Shown: in pieces, positions 63,461 to 64,000 of the stretch
Position numbering within the stretch: the first letter of the stretch is position 1
Layout: each line of letters starts with the position of its first letter
DNA from: Pseudoclavibacter terrae
GTDB lineage: Bacteria > Actinomycetota > Actinomycetes > Actinomycetales > Microbacteriaceae
DNA: 64,000 nt
Assembly (NCBI RefSeq): GCF_008831075.1
Contig: NZ_WBJX01000003.1
Coordinates: 62,001-126,000 of the forward strand
Direction of reading: 5' to 3'
The notes under the pieces: generated by a model
Seen by the model: only the letters and a program-made list of their open reading frames with translations
Databases searched by the model: none
What the model was told of the DNA's origin: nothing
Program-made: the position numbers and the translations under genes

Positions 63461-64000
63461 TCAGCGCGAGGCCGGCAGGACCCACTCGAACGCCGGAGCC
63501 TTCGAACGGGCGCCCTGCCTCGCCTTCGATCGGTTGGGTTCGCCGAGGTCGTCGAGCAGCGCCTCCGACTCGCGGACGATCTGAGCGAACGCCGCCGGAG
63601 TGAGCCAGTCGGGGCGCATGGCGAAGAGCAGGTCCTCCGTGGCCGTGTTGCCGCTGGCGCCGGGGGCGAAGGGGCAGCCACCCAGGCCGCCGAGAGCGCC
63701 GTCGACGACGCCCGCGCCCGCGAGCACCGCTGCGATCGAGTTCGTGACGCCGGCACCCCACGTGTCGTGGCCGTGGAAGACGATCTCGCGCCGCGGGGTC
63801 TCGGCCGCGACCCGCGAGATGAGCGACGACACCTGCCCGGGATGCGCCTGCCCGAGGGTGTCGCAGATCACGATGTCCGCAGCGCCCTCCGCTCGGGGGT
63901 CGTTGGCGATCTGGACGACCCGGTCAGGGTCGACCTGCCCATCGAACGGGCACGTGAAGGACGTGGCGAGGCACAGCTGGATGCGCCCGCCTGCCTCACG
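63461..64000 (-). CDS. HMG-CoA lyase/HMGL-like protein, 3' part (5' end outside window)
   Basis: The visible 179 codons continue open to the window edge. LATSFTCPFDGQVDPDRVVQ and VICDTLGQAHPGQVSSLISR belong to the DRE-TIM barrel family. FHGHDTWGAGVTNSIAAVLA has the metal-binding His residues, and GLGGCPFAPGASGNTATEDL is the HMG-CoA lyase signature with the catalytic Cys. Such lyases cleave 3-hydroxy-3-methylglutaryl-CoA or related 3-hydroxyacyl-CoA acids in leucine or similar catabolism. The N-terminal part, including the start codon, is beyond position 64000. Confidence 0.92.
   Translation of the reverse strand, partial: REAGGRIQLCLATSFTCPFDGQVDPDRVVQIANDPRAEGAADIVICDTLGQAHPGQVSSLISRVAAETPRREIVFHGHDTWGAGVTNSIAAVLAGAGVVDGALGGLGGCPFAPGASGNTATEDLLFAMRPDWLTPAAFAQIVRESEALLDDLGEPNRSKARQGARSKAPAFEWVLPASR

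Overview
The window is high-GC chromosomal DNA with tightly packed genes, many 4-base start/stop overlaps, GTG starts and several candidate leaderless genes. Gene content (GlgX, an Asp23/Gls24-type envelope operon, a dnaK-grpE-dnaJ-hspR operon with HAIR operators, a RamB-like regulator beside ppsA, paired CNNM proteins, HxlR, TetR and RpiR regulators) points to a Gram-positive actinobacterium, most likely of the Microbacteriaceae. The genus cannot be fixed from sequence reading alone. No rRNA, tRNA, CRISPR array, prophage or insertion sequence was seen. It reads as a core/metabolic region rather than an island.

Layout. 1-7.5 kb: 3' end of glgX, a DUF418 membrane protein, small hydrolase and membrane genes, a large LuxR-type regulator and a Tat-exported protein. 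7.8-10.4 kb: a five-gene coupled Asp23/Gls24-type envelope-stress operon followed by a CsbD gene and a strong terminator. 10.4-14.6 kb: a cinA-like gene, a frameshifted flavin monooxygenase facing a TetR gene across two matched operators, a dinucleotide-binding oxidoreductase and a hydrolase. 14.7-21 kb: phosphoenolpyruvate synthase divergent from a RamB-like regulator, then a GH3 beta-glucosidase. 21-30.6 kb: redox/xenobiotic genes (TetR, Old Yellow Enzyme, SDRs, alpha/beta hydrolase, quinone reductase, MFS pump, HxlR, HTH regulator) with the remnant of an EthD-like gene.

30.6-38.3 kb: a sugar-acid locus, with a TRAP transporter (DctQ/M/P), OtnK-type kinase, OtnC-type aldolase/decarboxylase and zinc dehydrogenase on one strand and a GntR regulator plus SDR on the other. 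It probably imports a four-carbon sugar acid and converts it to dihydroxyacetone phosphate. 38.3-38.8 kb holds two 66-bp palindromic repeats and a tandem repeat. 38.8-43.7 kb is the HspR-controlled chaperone operon. 43.8-50.4 kb carries a MerR regulator, DUF418 protein, oligopeptide-type binding protein, an anchored extracellular protein and a UMF1-type MFS protein. 50.5-56.1 kb is an RpiR regulator - ABC importer - histidine phosphatase operon that could import a phosphorylated sugar or similar compound. 56.1-64 kb: aldo/keto reductase, two CNNM/CorC-type putative Mg2+ transport genes preceded by a proline/acid-rich leader ORF, a CPBP protease, a carboxylate-amine ligase, DoxX, IclR and the 3' part of an HMG-CoA-lyase-like gene.

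The most interesting item is the 28-codon leader ORF (57296-57382). It starts where a good promoter predicts the transcript to begin, carries an acidic/proline-rich N-terminus like known Mg2+-sensing leader peptides, and ends in an ATGA overlap with a CNNM gene. Other points worth a look are the RpiR-ABC-phosphatase operon, the tetronate-like locus that lacks its usual isomerase, the covarying 66-bp palindromes, and the paired operators of three regulators.
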